Shown here in pieces: positions 17,073-25,390 of a DNA stretch of 41,665 nt. The notes under the pieces were generated by a model that was not told where the DNA came from, did not search any database, and worked only from the letters and a program-made list of their open reading frames with translations. The stretch's first letter is position 1. Every line of letters starts with the position of its first letter. This DNA comes from DATCLS01 sp036563805. Its GTDB lineage: Bacteria; Actinomycetota; Acidimicrobiia; Acidimicrobiales; VFJN01. The stretch covers positions 1-41,665 of the forward strand of contig DATCLS010000055.1 in the NCBI GenBank assembly GCA_036563805.1, in the 5' to 3' direction. Made by a program: the position numbers and the translations under genes.

Positions 17073-17714
17073 ATGGCATCGATGTGGCGCAAGGCGATGC
17101 TCTACCTGGGCCTCGGGCCCGACGAGGAGTACGACGACTACGAGATCGCCGACGATCAGCGCCACGTCCCACCGCCGCGGCCGGCCCCGCGCCGGCCCGG
17201 CCCGGTGATGCCGCGCGACCCCGACAACACGGGCTCGGTGCGCACGCTGTCGCCTGCCTACGGCGACGACGACCTCCGGCCCAACGGCAACGGCACGTCG
17301 CACGCCACCCACGACCCACCGATGTCGTTCCCGTCCCGCCCCGCGCCCGTGGCCGATCGCGGCCTCGACCGCGAGCGCGAGCGGGAGCGCCCGGCGGCCT
17401 CCGCCCCGCGGTCCGCCGTCGTCCGACCCCTCGCCACCGGCTCGCCCAAGCCCCACGTCGTGGGCCCGGCGTCGTTCACCGACGCGCAGGAGGTCGCCGA
17501 CAAGTTCAAGGTCAACGTCCCGGTGATCCTCAACCTCCAGGGCGTCGACCGCGACCTCTCCCGGCGGATCATCGACTTCGCCAGCGGCCTCTGCTACGGC
17601 CTGGGCGGGCAGATGGAGCGGGTCGCCAACCGCGTCTACCTGCTGACCCCCAGCGACGTCGAGGTGTCGCAGGAGGAGCGCCGGCGCCTGCAGGAGCGGG
17701 GCTACGAGGCCTGA
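17073..17714 (+). CDS. sepF: Cell division protein SepF
   Basis: SepF tethers FtsZ filaments to the membrane in bacteria lacking FtsA, as is usual in actinomycetes. The N-terminal MASMWRKAMLYLGLGPDEEYDDYE is the amphipathic membrane-targeting segment. A Pro/Arg-rich linker (about residues 30-125) leads to the conserved SepF core (about 128-205), with ADKFKVNVPVILNLQG, RRIIDFASGLCYGLGG and VYLLTP. 213 aa. It acts on the FtsZ C-terminal peptide encoded upstream in the same block. Confidence 0.95.
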   Translation: MASMWRKAMLYLGLGPDEEYDDYEIADDQRHVPPPRPAPRRPGPVMPRDPDNTGSVRTLSPAYGDDDLRPNGNGTSHATHDPPMSFPSRPAPVADRGLDRERERERPAASAPRSAVVRPLATGSPKPHVVGPASFTDAQEVADKFKVNVPVILNLQGVDRDLSRRIIDFASGLCYGLGGQMERVANRVYLLTPSDVEVSQEERRRLQERGYEA

Positions 17715-17759
17715 TAGACCTCTGACTCCCGACTGCCGAACGCCAGGAGCCCGCACTCC

Positions 17760-18011
17760 GTGACCATCGTCTGCATCGCGATCGAGCTGTACCTGCTGGT
17801 GGTCCTCGTCCGCATCATCATGAGCTGGTTCCCGCCGACGCCGGGGACGACCTACCAGACGGTCTACGACGTCTTCTACAACCTCACCGAGCCGGTGCTC
17901 GCCCCGATCCGTGCGGCGCTGCCTCCTTTCCGGATGGGCGTGGCGGCGCTCGACCTATCCCCGATCGTGGTGTTCATCCTTGGCTACATTCTCCAGAGGG
18001 CGCTCTGTTAG
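17760..18011 (+). CDS. YggT family membrane protein
   Basis: A small integral membrane protein (83 aa) with two hydrophobic segments (about 2-20 and 58-80) and the family pattern VRIIMSWFPP, YDVFYNLTEPVLAPIRAALPP, LDLSPIVVFILGYIL. The function is unproven; genes of this family sit between sepF and divIVA in many Gram-positive bacteria and are linked to envelope growth. GTG 17760 has AGGAG 10 nt upstream. Confidence 0.88.
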   Translation: MTIVCIAIELYLLVVLVRIIMSWFPPTPGTTYQTVYDVFYNLTEPVLAPIRAALPPFRMGVAALDLSPIVVFILGYILQRALC

Positions 18012-18047
18012 CGAGGCGCCTGTGGGGTCCTGTCGCGGCTCCGTTCA

Positions 18048-18075
18048 GTGACGGTGGGCCGATCCTCGCTACTCT
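18048..18075 (+). promoter_or_regulatory. divIVA promoter, leaderless type
   Basis: GTGACG (18048-18053), 16 bp, TACTCT (18070-18075). Only 6 nt separate the -10 from ATG 18082 and there is no Shine-Dalgarno, so transcription should start at the start codon. Confidence 0.5.
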
Positions 18076-18081
18076 CTTGTC

Positions 18082-19392
18082 ATGGAACTGACTCCACAGA
18101 CGCTTCACGCGGTCGAGTTCCGTGAGGCTCGGCGGGGCGGCTACAACACTCGGGACGTCGATGACTTCCTCGAGCGGGTCGCCGAGGGCGTCGCCTTGCT
18201 GCACGATCGCCTGCGCGATGCCATGGCTCGTGCCGAGAGCGCGGAGAGCCGTCTGGCCGAGGTGCAGCGCCAGTTGGTGGAGTTGCAGCGGCGTCCACCC
18301 GCCGCTCCTGAAGCCAGTGAGACCGACGACACGCTGCGGCGCACGCTGGTCCTTGCCCAGCGCACCGCAGACGCCACCATCAAGGAGGCGAAGGACGAGG
18401 CGGCCCGGCTGCTCAGCGAGGCCCGGGAGGAGGCCGCCCGCATCCGGTCCGAGATCGAGGCCGAGGCCCGGCGCGGCACCGAGGGTGCCCGCCTGCAGGC
18501 CGAGGCCGAGCTCGAGCACCTGCTCGAGTCGCGCGACGCCTTGAAGGGCGACCTCGACGCTCTGGGCGAGCAGATCGATCGCCAGCGCGAGCAGATCCGC
18601 GCCGGCATCGCCGAGCTCGAGCGGCTGCTCGAGAACCCGAACGCCCTCAACGCGGTCGAGCCGCCCCGGCTGAGCGAGGTCGAGGTGCCGGCTCCCGCGT
18701 CGGCGTCGTCGGCGCCGCCGGCGGCCACGCCGGGCCAGGGGAACGGTCCCGCCGCGCCCGCCCCGGGCGCGCCCGCGTCGGCGGGTGCGCCGGGCTCGCC
18801 GGCTTCGTCCCCCGGGCCGGCCCCGGCGGCGGCCCAGATGCCGTCCCGGCCCCGGGTCGAGGTGCCGGTCCCGGCCGGTCCCGGCCGCCCGGCGCTGCCG
18901 CAGCGCAACGCGCCGGCCGCCTCCGCCGCACCCGCCGGTGGCGCGACGGGCAACGAGGCCGCGAGCGGCAACGGCAGCGGCGGGGTCGACGGGCCCCACT
19001 TCCAGCTCGGCGCCCAGGTCGCCGCCCTGCAGGAGGCGCCGGTGCCCAGCCGGCCCAAGCCCGAGTCCGCGAACGGGCCGCAGGGCGCCCCGTTCGCGCC
19101 GTTCGGGGGGCCGGGGGGCGAGGGGAGCCCCGCCCCGGCGGCGGGCCAGACGCCCTGGCCCTCGCAGCTGCGCACGTCGGTGACGCCCGACGAGGCGGCG
19201 GCCGGGCCCAACGGCTTGCCTCCGCAGCCGGCGGGCGGCGGGCCGGGTGGCCCCGGCTCGAACGGTCCCGCCGTCAACGGCACGATCGAGGGCATCGGCA
19301 TCGAGCCCGGCAGCCGCCCCAGCGAGTGGGGCAAGCGGGTCTTCGACCAGGCCGACGACACCGACCCCCACGCCCGCTTCGGCCGCCGCTGA
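18082..19392 (+). CDS. divIVA: DivIVA/Wag31-like polar growth scaffold
   Basis: DivIVA binds negatively curved membrane at poles and septa and recruits wall synthesis in actinomycetes. The N-terminal lipid-binding domain (about residues 1-55) has LTPQTLHAVEFREARRGGYNTRDVDDFLERV-like conserved blocks, followed by coiled coils (about 55-75 and 85-195). About 200 residues of Pro/Ala/Gly-rich, probably disordered sequence follow, ending in a charged segment (EWGKRVFDQADDTDPHARFGRR in pieces). At 436 aa it is much longer than typical Wag31 of about 260. It has its own promoter and is followed by a hairpin. Confidence 0.93.
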   Translation: MELTPQTLHAVEFREARRGGYNTRDVDDFLERVAEGVALLHDRLRDAMARAESAESRLAEVQRQLVELQRRPPAAPEASETDDTLRRTLVLAQRTADATIKEAKDEAARLLSEAREEAARIRSEIEAEARRGTEGARLQAEAELEHLLESRDALKGDLDALGEQIDRQREQIRAGIAELERLLENPNALNAVEPPRLSEVEVPAPASASSAPPAATPGQGNGPAAPAPGAPASAGAPGSPASSPGPAPAAAQMPSRPRVEVPVPAGPGRPALPQRNAPAASAAPAGGATGNEAASGNGSGGVDGPHFQLGAQVAALQEAPVPSRPKPESANGPQGAPFAPFGGPGGEGSPAPAAGQTPWPSQLRTSVTPDEAAAGPNGLPPQPAGGGPGGPGSNGPAVNGTIEGIGIEPGSRPSEWGKRVFDQADDTDPHARFGRR

Positions 19393-19398
19393 CCCCGG

Positions 19399-19438
19399 CA
19401 CGTCCGGCGGGGCGGCGCGGCGCGCCGCCACGTCCGGC
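19399..19438 (+). terminator. Probable divIVA terminator hairpin flanked by a direct repeat
   Basis: GGCGGCGC (19411-19418) and GCGCCGCC (19422-19429) form a perfect 8-bp GC stem with a 3-nt loop just after the divIVA stop. The 10-mer CACGTCCGGC flanks it on both sides (19399-19408 and 19429-19438, period 30). There is no T-run, as is common in very GC-rich genomes. Confidence 0.45.
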
Positions 19439-20096
19439 AGCATCGACCGCCGACGCTCCCCGTCGCTCCCACTGCTCCCCGGTCGCTCCTCGCCCGATCC
19501 CGTGCGCCCGCGCCGCCGCGGAGCGCCGGCTGCGGCCCCCTGCTGCCGTCCCCGAGTCGCCGACGGTCCTCGGCTTCCGGCCGCCGGAGCCGCCCCTGGC
19601 GGGCCGGCCCGCCGCCCGGCTTTCGCGGCCGCCGTCACGTACCGCTGGCGCCCACGTTCCTTCGCCGTCGCCGCCGGTCATCGCCGGTGAGAGCCGCCGG
19701 TCCGTCTCGGGATCGGCCGTTCGGGACCCCGTGTACCGCGGCGGCCCGCCCCTCGCCTGGCTGAGGCGGCAGCCAGTCAGGTGACCGGTGGGGTGCGCGT
19801 GGCGGTGGTGGCCGACCCGCCCATGGCGGCGATCGCCCGTGACCGGTCGAGCGTTCGAGGTCTCGCGCCCTCGCCGTCTCCGAGCGCCCGCCGTCGGCGC
19901 CCCGGGCGCGCTCGCCGGTGCGGCTCGTGACGCCGCGGGTGTTCGGGCCGCTGAGGCGGCCCGGAGCGCCGCTGAGGGGCGTCTGGGCCCCCGGCCGGTA
20001 TGACCCACCCGCCCGGTCGCTCGGGTCGCTCTGGCGGCCGTCTGGCGTCGCCGCCGCCGGCCGGGGTCAGCCCGCCCGGCGGGGGCGCTCCGACGC
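19439..20096. other. Long gap without a convincing gene; two hairpins
   Basis: About 660 bp between the converging ends of divIVA and ileS. Reading frames here lack start signals, recognisable domains and the codon-position bias of the neighbours. Two good inverted repeats are present: CTGGCTG/CAGCCAG (19757-19763 and 19770-19776, 6-nt loop) and CGGGCCGC/GCGGCCCG (19944-19951 and 19956-19963, TGAG tetraloop). A short palindrome cccgcccggcggg at 20071-20083 could help end ileS transcription. A small RNA is possible but not shown. Confidence 0.4.
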
Positions 20097-23000
20097 TCAG
20101 GCGCCGGTGACGGTGAGCGACACCCCGATGGCGTGGCCGTCGGCGTCGACGGAGTGGGGGCCGGCCTGCTCGGCCCGGTCGAGCCGGGTGGCGAGCACCT
20201 CGCCCATCACGTAGTCGCGGTGGCGCTCGACGGCCGCCCAGGCCTCGTCGTCGGCGGCCAGCGCCAGCTCGACCCGGTCGGAGATGGCCAGCCCGACCTC
20301 CTTGCGGAGGTCGTTGAGGCTGCGGACCAGCTCGCGGGCGAGGCCCTCGGCCCGGAGGTCGTCGTCGAGCGTCAGGTCGAGCGCCACGGCCCAGCCGCCC
20401 TCCTCGGACAGGGCGTAGTCCTCGTGGCGGGTGGCGCGTAGCTCCACGTCCTCGGCGGTCAGCCGCTCGCCGGCGACCTCGATGTACCCGTCGGTCTCGA
20501 GCGCCCGTTGGAGGGCGGACCCGTCGGCCGCCGCCAGCGCCTTCTTGACCTCGTTGACCTTGGGGCCCAGCCGGGGCCCGAGGACCCGGAAGTTGGGCAG
20601 GACCGTCCAGGAGATCAGGCCGGACAGCGTGTCGACCTCGTCGAGCGCCTTGACGTTGAGCTCGGAGGCGATCTCGGCCTCGACCTCGGGGCCGAGCGTC
20701 ACGCCGGGGTGCAGCAGCAGGGCCCGGCCGAGCGGCTGGCGCACCTTGACCTTGGCCTCGGTGCGGGCGGCCCGGCCCAGCGCCACCAGGCGGCGGGCGG
20801 CGTCCATCTCGGTGGCGAGGCCCTCGTCGCGCGTGCCGGCGGCCGGCCAGTCGGACAGGTGCACCGAGGTCTCGCCGGTGAGCGTGACGTACAGCTCGTC
20901 GGCCAGGAACGGGCAGAACGGCGCCAGCAGCTGGGCGGTGACGACCAGGCAGCGGTGGAGCGTGGCGTGGGCGTCGGGGTCGCTCGACTTCCAGAACCGC
21001 GGCCGGCTGCGGCGCACGTACCAGTTGGACAGGTCGTCGATGAACCGGGCGAGCCGGGTGGCGCCGCCGAGGGCGTCGAAGTCGTCGAGCGCCCGGGTCA
21101 CCTCGGCGATGGTGTCGTCGAGCTCGCCCAGCACCCACCGGTCGAGGACGTGTGTGGGCCGGAGGGGCCCGGCCTCGGCCGGGGGCGTCCACCCGTCGAG
21201 GTCGGCGTAGGTCACGAAGAAGCTGAAGACGTTCCAGAGCGTGAGGAGCGTCTGGCGCGTCGACTCGCGGATGCCCTCCTCGAACACGCGCCGGGGCGTC
21301 CACGGCTGGCCGGCCGAGAAGAAGTACCAGCGCAGGGCGTCGGCGCCGAACTTGGAGAAGATCTCCCACGGGTCGATGACGTTGCCCCGCGACTTGGACA
21401 TCTTCTGGCCGTGCTCGTCGACGATGTGCCCGAGGCACACGACGTTGCGGTAGGGCGTCGAGTCGAAGACCAGCGTGTTGACCGCGAGCAGCGAGTAGAA
21501 CCAGCCGCGGGTCTGGTCGATGGCCTCGCAGATGAAGTCGGCGGGGAAGCTGGCCTCGAACCGGCCGTCGTCCGCGAACGGGTGGTGGAACTGGGCCGAC
21601 GGCATGGAGCCCGAGTCGAACCAGGCGTCGAGCACGGGGGCCAGGCGGCGGACCGTGCCCTGGCAGCCCTCGGCCCGGCACGTCCACGTGACCTCGTCGA
21701 CGTACGGCCGGTGCAGGTCGAGGCCGGTCAGGTCGCGCCCGGCCAGCTCGGACAGCTCGGCCACCGAGCCGACGCAGGTCTCCTCCCCGCACGACTGGCA
21801 CCGCCAGATCGGCAGCGGGGTGCCCCAGTAGCGGTCGCGGGACAGCGCCCAGTCGACGTTGCCCTCGAGCCACTTGCCGAACCGGCCGTGCTTGATGTGG
21901 TCGGGGTACCAGGTGATGGCCTCGTTCTGGGCCAGCAGCTGCTCGCGCATCGCCTCGGTGCGGGCGAACCACGAGGTCTTGGCCCAGTAGATGAGCGCCG
22001 TGCCGCACCGCCAGCAGTGCGGGTAGCTGTGCTCGTAGGGGTGCTCGGCGACGAGCAGGCCCCGCTCGCGCAGCTCGGCGATGATCTCGGGGTCGGCGTC
22101 CTTGACGAAGCGGCCCTGCCACCGGGGCACCCGGTGGTCGAACGTGGCCTCGGCGTCGACCGGGTTGAGCACCGGCAGGCCCTCGGCGCGGCCGACCTGG
22201 GCGTCCTCCTCGCCGAAGGCGGGGGCGATGTGGACGATGCCCGAGCCGTCGTCGTCGCTCACGTAGTCGGCGGCCACGACCCGCCAGGCGTCGGCCCCGG
22301 CGGGCGGCTCGACCATGTCGAACGGCCGCCGGTAGCGCCACCCGGCCATGTCGGCCCCGGTCCAGCGCTCGCGCACCTCGGCGTCGGGGAACAGGCGGGC
22401 GGCGGCGGCCTCGCCGAGCACCAGGTCGCGGCCCCCGTCCTCGGCGGCGACGCGCACGTAGGTGAACGTCGGCCCGACGGCGGCGGCCACGTTGGAGATC
22501 AGCGTCCATGGCGTGGTCGTCCACACCAGCAGGTCGGCGTCGGGGCCGCCGCCCTCGCCGGTGAGCGGGAAGCGGACGTAGATCGAAGGGTCGACGACGT
22601 CGCGGTAGCCCTGGGCGACCTCGTGCGAGCTGAGCGCGGTGCCGCACCGGCCGCAGTAGGGGGTGACCCGGTGGCCCTCGTAGAGCAGGCCCTTGTCCCA
22701 CATCTGGCGGACGAGCCACCAGACCGACTCGATGTAGTCGTTGGACAGCGTCCAATAGGCGTCGGCCGTGTCGATCCACACGCCGGACCGGGCGGTCAGC
22801 GACGACCAGTCCTCGACGTAGCGCAGCACCGACTGCCGGCACCGGTCGTTGAACGCCTCGATGCCGTAGGCCTCGATCTCGGGCTTGGTGGCCAGCCCGA
22901 GCTCCTTCTCGACCTCGAGCTCGACCGGCAGTCCGTGGCAGTCCCACCCGCCCTTGCGGGGGACGTTGCGGCCCCGCATGGTCTGGAAGCGGGGGAACAG

Positions 23001-23201
23001 GTCCTTGAACGCCCGGGCCCACACGTGGTGGAGGCCGGGGCGGCCGTTGGCCGTCGGCGGGCCCTCGTAGAAGATCCAGGGCTCGCCGTCCTTCCGCAGA
23101 CGTGCCGTCTCCTCGATGACCTCGCGCTGGCGCCAGCGGGCGAGCACCCGCTCCTCCAGAGCGGGGAGGTCGAGGTCGGCGTCGACGGGACCGAATGACA
23201 T
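20097..23201 (-). CDS. ileS: Isoleucyl-tRNA synthetase, type 2 (IleS)
   Basis: A class I aminoacyl-tRNA synthetase charging tRNA-Ile. The HIGH-equivalent is HHVW (about residues 58-61) within EGPPTANGRPGL-HHVWARAFKD, the form seen in type-2 enzymes; the KMSKS motif is intact (KMSKSRGN, about 598-605). Cys pairs in HCWRCG and CQSCGEETC suggest a zinc site. 1034 aa, as expected for type 2. ATG 23201 is preferred because MSFGPVDADLDLP matches the family start and a -10 lies 8 nt upstream. It is transcribed opposite to its neighbours, divergent from the traR-like gene. Type-2 enzymes are generally less sensitive to mupirocin (family knowledge). Confidence 0.96.
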   Translation of the reverse strand: MSFGPVDADLDLPALEERVLARWRQREVIEETARLRKDGEPWIFYEGPPTANGRPGLHHVWARAFKDLFPRFQTMRGRNVPRKGGWDCHGLPVELEVEKELGLATKPEIEAYGIEAFNDRCRQSVLRYVEDWSSLTARSGVWIDTADAYWTLSNDYIESVWWLVRQMWDKGLLYEGHRVTPYCGRCGTALSSHEVAQGYRDVVDPSIYVRFPLTGEGGGPDADLLVWTTTPWTLISNVAAAVGPTFTYVRVAAEDGGRDLVLGEAAAARLFPDAEVRERWTGADMAGWRYRRPFDMVEPPAGADAWRVVAADYVSDDDGSGIVHIAPAFGEEDAQVGRAEGLPVLNPVDAEATFDHRVPRWQGRFVKDADPEIIAELRERGLLVAEHPYEHSYPHCWRCGTALIYWAKTSWFARTEAMREQLLAQNEAITWYPDHIKHGRFGKWLEGNVDWALSRDRYWGTPLPIWRCQSCGEETCVGSVAELSELAGRDLTGLDLHRPYVDEVTWTCRAEGCQGTVRRLAPVLDAWFDSGSMPSAQFHHPFADDGRFEASFPADFICEAIDQTRGWFYSLLAVNTLVFDSTPYRNVVCLGHIVDEHGQKMSKSRGNVIDPWEIFSKFGADALRWYFFSAGQPWTPRRVFEEGIRESTRQTLLTLWNVFSFFVTYADLDGWTPPAEAGPLRPTHVLDRWVLGELDDTIAEVTRALDDFDALGGATRLARFIDDLSNWYVRRSRPRFWKSSDPDAHATLHRCLVVTAQLLAPFCPFLADELYVTLTGETSVHLSDWPAAGTRDEGLATEMDAARRLVALGRAARTEAKVKVRQPLGRALLLHPGVTLGPEVEAEIASELNVKALDEVDTLSGLISWTVLPNFRVLGPRLGPKVNEVKKALAAADGSALQRALETDGYIEVAGERLTAEDVELRATRHEDYALSEEGGWAVALDLTLDDDLRAEGLARELVRSLNDLRKEVGLAISDRVELALAADDEAWAAVERHRDYVMGEVLATRLDRAEQAGPHSVDADGHAIGVSLTVTGA

Positions 23202-23215
23202 GGCCTTACAGGCTA
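23202..23215 (-). promoter_or_regulatory. ileS -10 element, leaderless type
   Basis: On the minus strand TAGCCT (23215 down to 23210) ends 8 nt before ATG 23201, with no Shine-Dalgarno between them. A -35 is not clear. No T-box leader fits in this arrangement. Confidence 0.4.
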
Positions 23216-23314
23216 CGCCCTGGTGGGGGCGCCCCCGGACCGATAACGGGCGATATTGAGCGGAGAGTGCCGTGCGAAATCGTGTGCGTGGCCGTAGCCT
23301 GCGGTCCCCGACCC

Positions 23315-23343
23315 TTGACCGGGGTCCGGGGTCGGAATACCAT
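23315..23343 (+). promoter_or_regulatory. Strong sigma-A-like promoter for the traR/dksA-lspA-rluD operon
   Basis: TTGACC (23315-23320), a spacer of exactly 17 bp, and TACCAT (23338-23343) make the best promoter in the window. Transcription should begin near 23350, leaving a leader of about 30 nt with GGCGAGGT (23368-23375) as ribosome site for ATG 23381. CCGACCC/GGGTCGG overlaps the promoter as an imperfectly centred inverted repeat. Confidence 0.6.
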
Positions 23344-23380
23344 CCGGGACCCTTTTTCCCCGAGGACGGCGAGGTATCCC

Positions 23381-23851
23381 ATGTCGCGATCCACCACAGC
23401 CGCCCCCGTCGTGACTGCCGACAGCAATGGTGCTGCGTCCAATCATGAATCGGGCGCCAAGAAGTCGAAGTCAGGTTTGTCCAAGAAGTTCCTCGAGGCT
23501 CAACTGAAGGCACTCGAGGCGGAGCGGGCGACCTACGTGCGGCAGGCAGAGTCCCTGCAGGCCGAAGCCGACTCGCTCACCGAGGACCGCGAACCTGGCG
23601 ACGTCCAGTTCGACGAGGAGTCGGGGGAGGGCGACACGCTCGCCGTCGAGCGTGAGCGCGACCTCACGCTCTCCGCCCAGGCTCGCGCCGCCGTCGAGCA
23701 GATCGACGCGGCCCTGGCGAAGATCAAGGCCGGCACCTACGGCCAGTGCGAGAACTGCGGCACGACCATCCCCGAGGAGCGGCTCGAGGCGCTGCCGTAC
23801 GCCGCCCTCTGCGTGAAGTGCAAGAGCGGGGGTCTGGGCCTCGGCCGTTGA
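23381..23851 (+). CDS. TraR/DksA-type zinc-finger protein
   Basis: A 156-aa protein with a disordered Ala/Lys-rich N-terminus (about residues 1-35), a long coiled-coil region (about 38-125) and a C4 zinc finger CENCG...CVKCK (Cys-x2-Cys-x17-Cys-x2-Cys) near the C-terminus, with the TYGQCENCGTTIPEERLEALPYA-like pattern of the TraR/DksA family. DksA relatives insert into the RNA polymerase secondary channel with ppGpp. Whether this one does so, or is a YocK/YteA-like protein of the same superfamily, cannot be told from sequence. It overlaps the TTG start of lspA. Confidence 0.85.
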   Translation: MSRSTTAAPVVTADSNGAASNHESGAKKSKSGLSKKFLEAQLKALEAERATYVRQAESLQAEADSLTEDREPGDVQFDEESGEGDTLAVERERDLTLSAQARAAVEQIDAALAKIKAGTYGQCENCGTTIPEERLEALPYAALCVKCKSGGLGLGR

Positions 23852-24387
23852 TCTCCGCTGAAAGCGGCGACGCACCGGGCGCCGAGTCGGGGCCCGAGGC
23901 GCCGGCTCGGGCCCGGTGGTCGCTGCTCGGCGGGGTCGGCGCCGCAGTGCTGGCGCTCGACCAGCTCACGAAGTGGTGGGCGGTCGAGGTGCTGGACGAC
24001 GACCGGACGATCGACCTCGTCGGCTCCCTGCGGCTCCGCCTCGCGTTCAACACCGGCTCGGCGTTCAGCCTGGCCCAGGGGCGGGGCGCGCTGATCTCGC
24101 TCCTCGCCCTGGTCATCGTCGCGGTGCTCGTGCGCTCGGGCCGGTACGCCACCCGGCCCGCCTCGGCGGTGGCCACCGGCCTCGTGGTGGGCGGGGCGCT
24201 GGGCAACCTGGCCGACCGGGCCTTCCGCGCCGGCGAGGGCTTCCTGGGCGGGGGCGTGGTCGACTTCATCGACCTCCAGTGGTGGCCGGTGTTCAACGTC
24301 GCCGACTCGGCCATCGTGGTCGGGGCGATCCTGCTGTTCGTCCTGCAGGCCCGCGAGCCGGCGGGCCGGTCCCCGCGGTCGGGATGA
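23848..24387 (+). CDS. lspA: Lipoprotein signal peptidase LspA
   Basis: A membrane aspartyl protease that removes signal peptides from prolipoproteins. There are four hydrophobic segments, the first with LALDQLTKWW. RLAFNTGSAFSL precedes the two catalytic-Asp motifs, GNLADR (Asp about 123) and FNVADS (Asp about 152). TTG 23848, overlapping the traR-like stop, is the only plausible start before the first span and gives 179 aa, including an acidic N-terminus of about 25 residues. It overlaps rluD by 4 bp. Confidence 0.93.
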   Translation: MISAESGDAPGAESGPEAPARARWSLLGGVGAAVLALDQLTKWWAVEVLDDDRTIDLVGSLRLRLAFNTGSAFSLAQGRGALISLLALVIVAVLVRSGRYATRPASAVATGLVVGGALGNLADRAFRAGEGFLGGGVVDFIDLQWWPVFNVADSAIVVGAILLFVLQAREPAGRSPRSG

Positions 24388-25295
24388 GGGAGGTCGTGCC
24401 GCCGGCGCTCGACGGCCAGCGGCTCGACCGGGTCGTCGCCCTGGTGACCGGCCGGAGCCGGGCCGAGGCCGCCGCCCTGGTCGACGCCGGGGCGGTCTCG
24501 GTGGGCGGCCGGCCGGTGACCGTCCGGTCGCACCGGGTGTCCGAGGGCGACCTCCTCGACCTGCCGGAGCCCGAGCAGAGCGACGGCGTCGAGCTCGAGC
24601 CCGACCCGGCCGTGCCCGTGCCGGTCGTGCACGAGGACGACCACCTGCTGGTGGTGGACAAGCCCGCCGGGCTGGTCGTCCACCCCGGCGCCGGGGTCGC
24701 GGGCGGCACGCTGGTGCACGGCCTGCTGGCCCGGTACCCGGAGATCCGGGGCGTCGGGCAGCCCGACCGGCCGGGCATCGTCCACCGCCTCGACCGGGGG
24801 ACGTCCGGGCTGCTGCTGGTCGCCAGGTCCGAGGCGGCGTACGAGGCGCTCGTCGCGCTGCTGGCCTCCCGCCAGGTCGACCGCCGTTACCGGGCGCTGG
24901 TGTGGGGCACGCTCGACGCGCCGACCGGCGTGGTCGACGCCCCGATCGGCCGGTCGGCGCGCGACCGCACCCGCATGGCGGTGACGATGGCGGGCCGCCC
25001 CGCCCGCACCGGCTACGAGGTCGAGCGCACGTTTTGCGAGCCGGTGGCGACCACGCTGCTGCGCTGCAAGCTCGAGACCGGGCGGACCCACCAGATCCGC
25101 GTCCACCTCGCCTCCATCGGCCACCCGGTGGTGGGCGACGGGCGCTACGGCGGCGACCGCCCATCGCTGCCCTGCCCCCGGCCCTGGCTGCACGCTGAAC
25201 ACCTGGCGCTCGACCACCCGGTCACCGGCGAGCCGCTGGCGTTCGCCTCGCCGCTGCCCGCCGACCTGGAGGCGGTGCTCGCCAGCCTGGCGTGA
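24384..25295 (+). CDS. RluA/RluD family 23S rRNA pseudouridine synthase
   Basis: A 303-aa pseudouridine synthase with an N-terminal S4 RNA-binding domain (about residues 12-70, QRLDRVVALVTGRSRAEAAALVDAGAV) and a catalytic domain with VVDKPAGLVVHPG, HRLDRGTSGLLLVAR (catalytic Asp about 136), and LETGRTHQIRVHLASIGHPVVGD. Most similar in plan to RluD (23S rRNA pseudouridines in helix 69), but family members differ in site, so no symbol is given. ATG 24384 overlaps the lspA stop, a pairing common in bacteria. Confidence 0.92.
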   Translation: MREVVPPALDGQRLDRVVALVTGRSRAEAAALVDAGAVSVGGRPVTVRSHRVSEGDLLDLPEPEQSDGVELEPDPAVPVPVVHEDDHLLVVDKPAGLVVHPGAGVAGGTLVHGLLARYPEIRGVGQPDRPGIVHRLDRGTSGLLLVARSEAAYEALVALLASRQVDRRYRALVWGTLDAPTGVVDAPIGRSARDRTRMAVTMAGRPARTGYEVERTFCEPVATTLLRCKLETGRTHQIRVHLASIGHPVVGDGRYGGDRPSLPCPRPWLHAEHLALDHPVTGEPLAFASPLPADLEAVLASLA

Positions 25296-25299
25296 CCGC

Positions 25300-25327
25300 G
25301 ACCCGGCGGGTCCACGACGTCGGTCGT
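25300..25327 (+). terminator. Possible rluD-side terminator
   Basis: Two small adjacent inverted repeats follow rluD: GACCC/GGGTC (25300-25312) and ACGAC/GTCGT (25314-25327). They are short and without a T-run, so support is weak. Confidence 0.25.
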
Positions 25328-25347
25328 CGGGGTCGGTCCTCGTTCGT

Positions 25348-25390
25348 GTGGTCAGTCTTCGGGGTCGTTCGTGGTCAGTCTTCGGGGTCG
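25348..25390. repeat. Tandem 20-bp duplication spanning the rrf2-like stop
   Basis: The 20-mer gtggtcagtcttcggggtcg occurs exactly at 25348-25367 and 25371-25390 (period 23 bp, ttc between). The second copy contains the last codons and the stop of the minus-strand Rrf2 gene; the first lies just beyond it. Confidence 0.9.

Noticed and set aside
19274..20008. Antisense frame of 244 codons in the divIVA-ileS gap
   Set aside because: Arg/Gly/Ala-rich without a domain, overlaps the divIVA end, and has no convincing start signal.
23202..23380. T-box leader upstream of ileS
   Set aside because: Actinobacterial ileS genes often carry T-boxes, but I find no TGGNACCGCG-type core on the minus strand, and a -10 sits 8 nt from the start codon, leaving no room for a leader.
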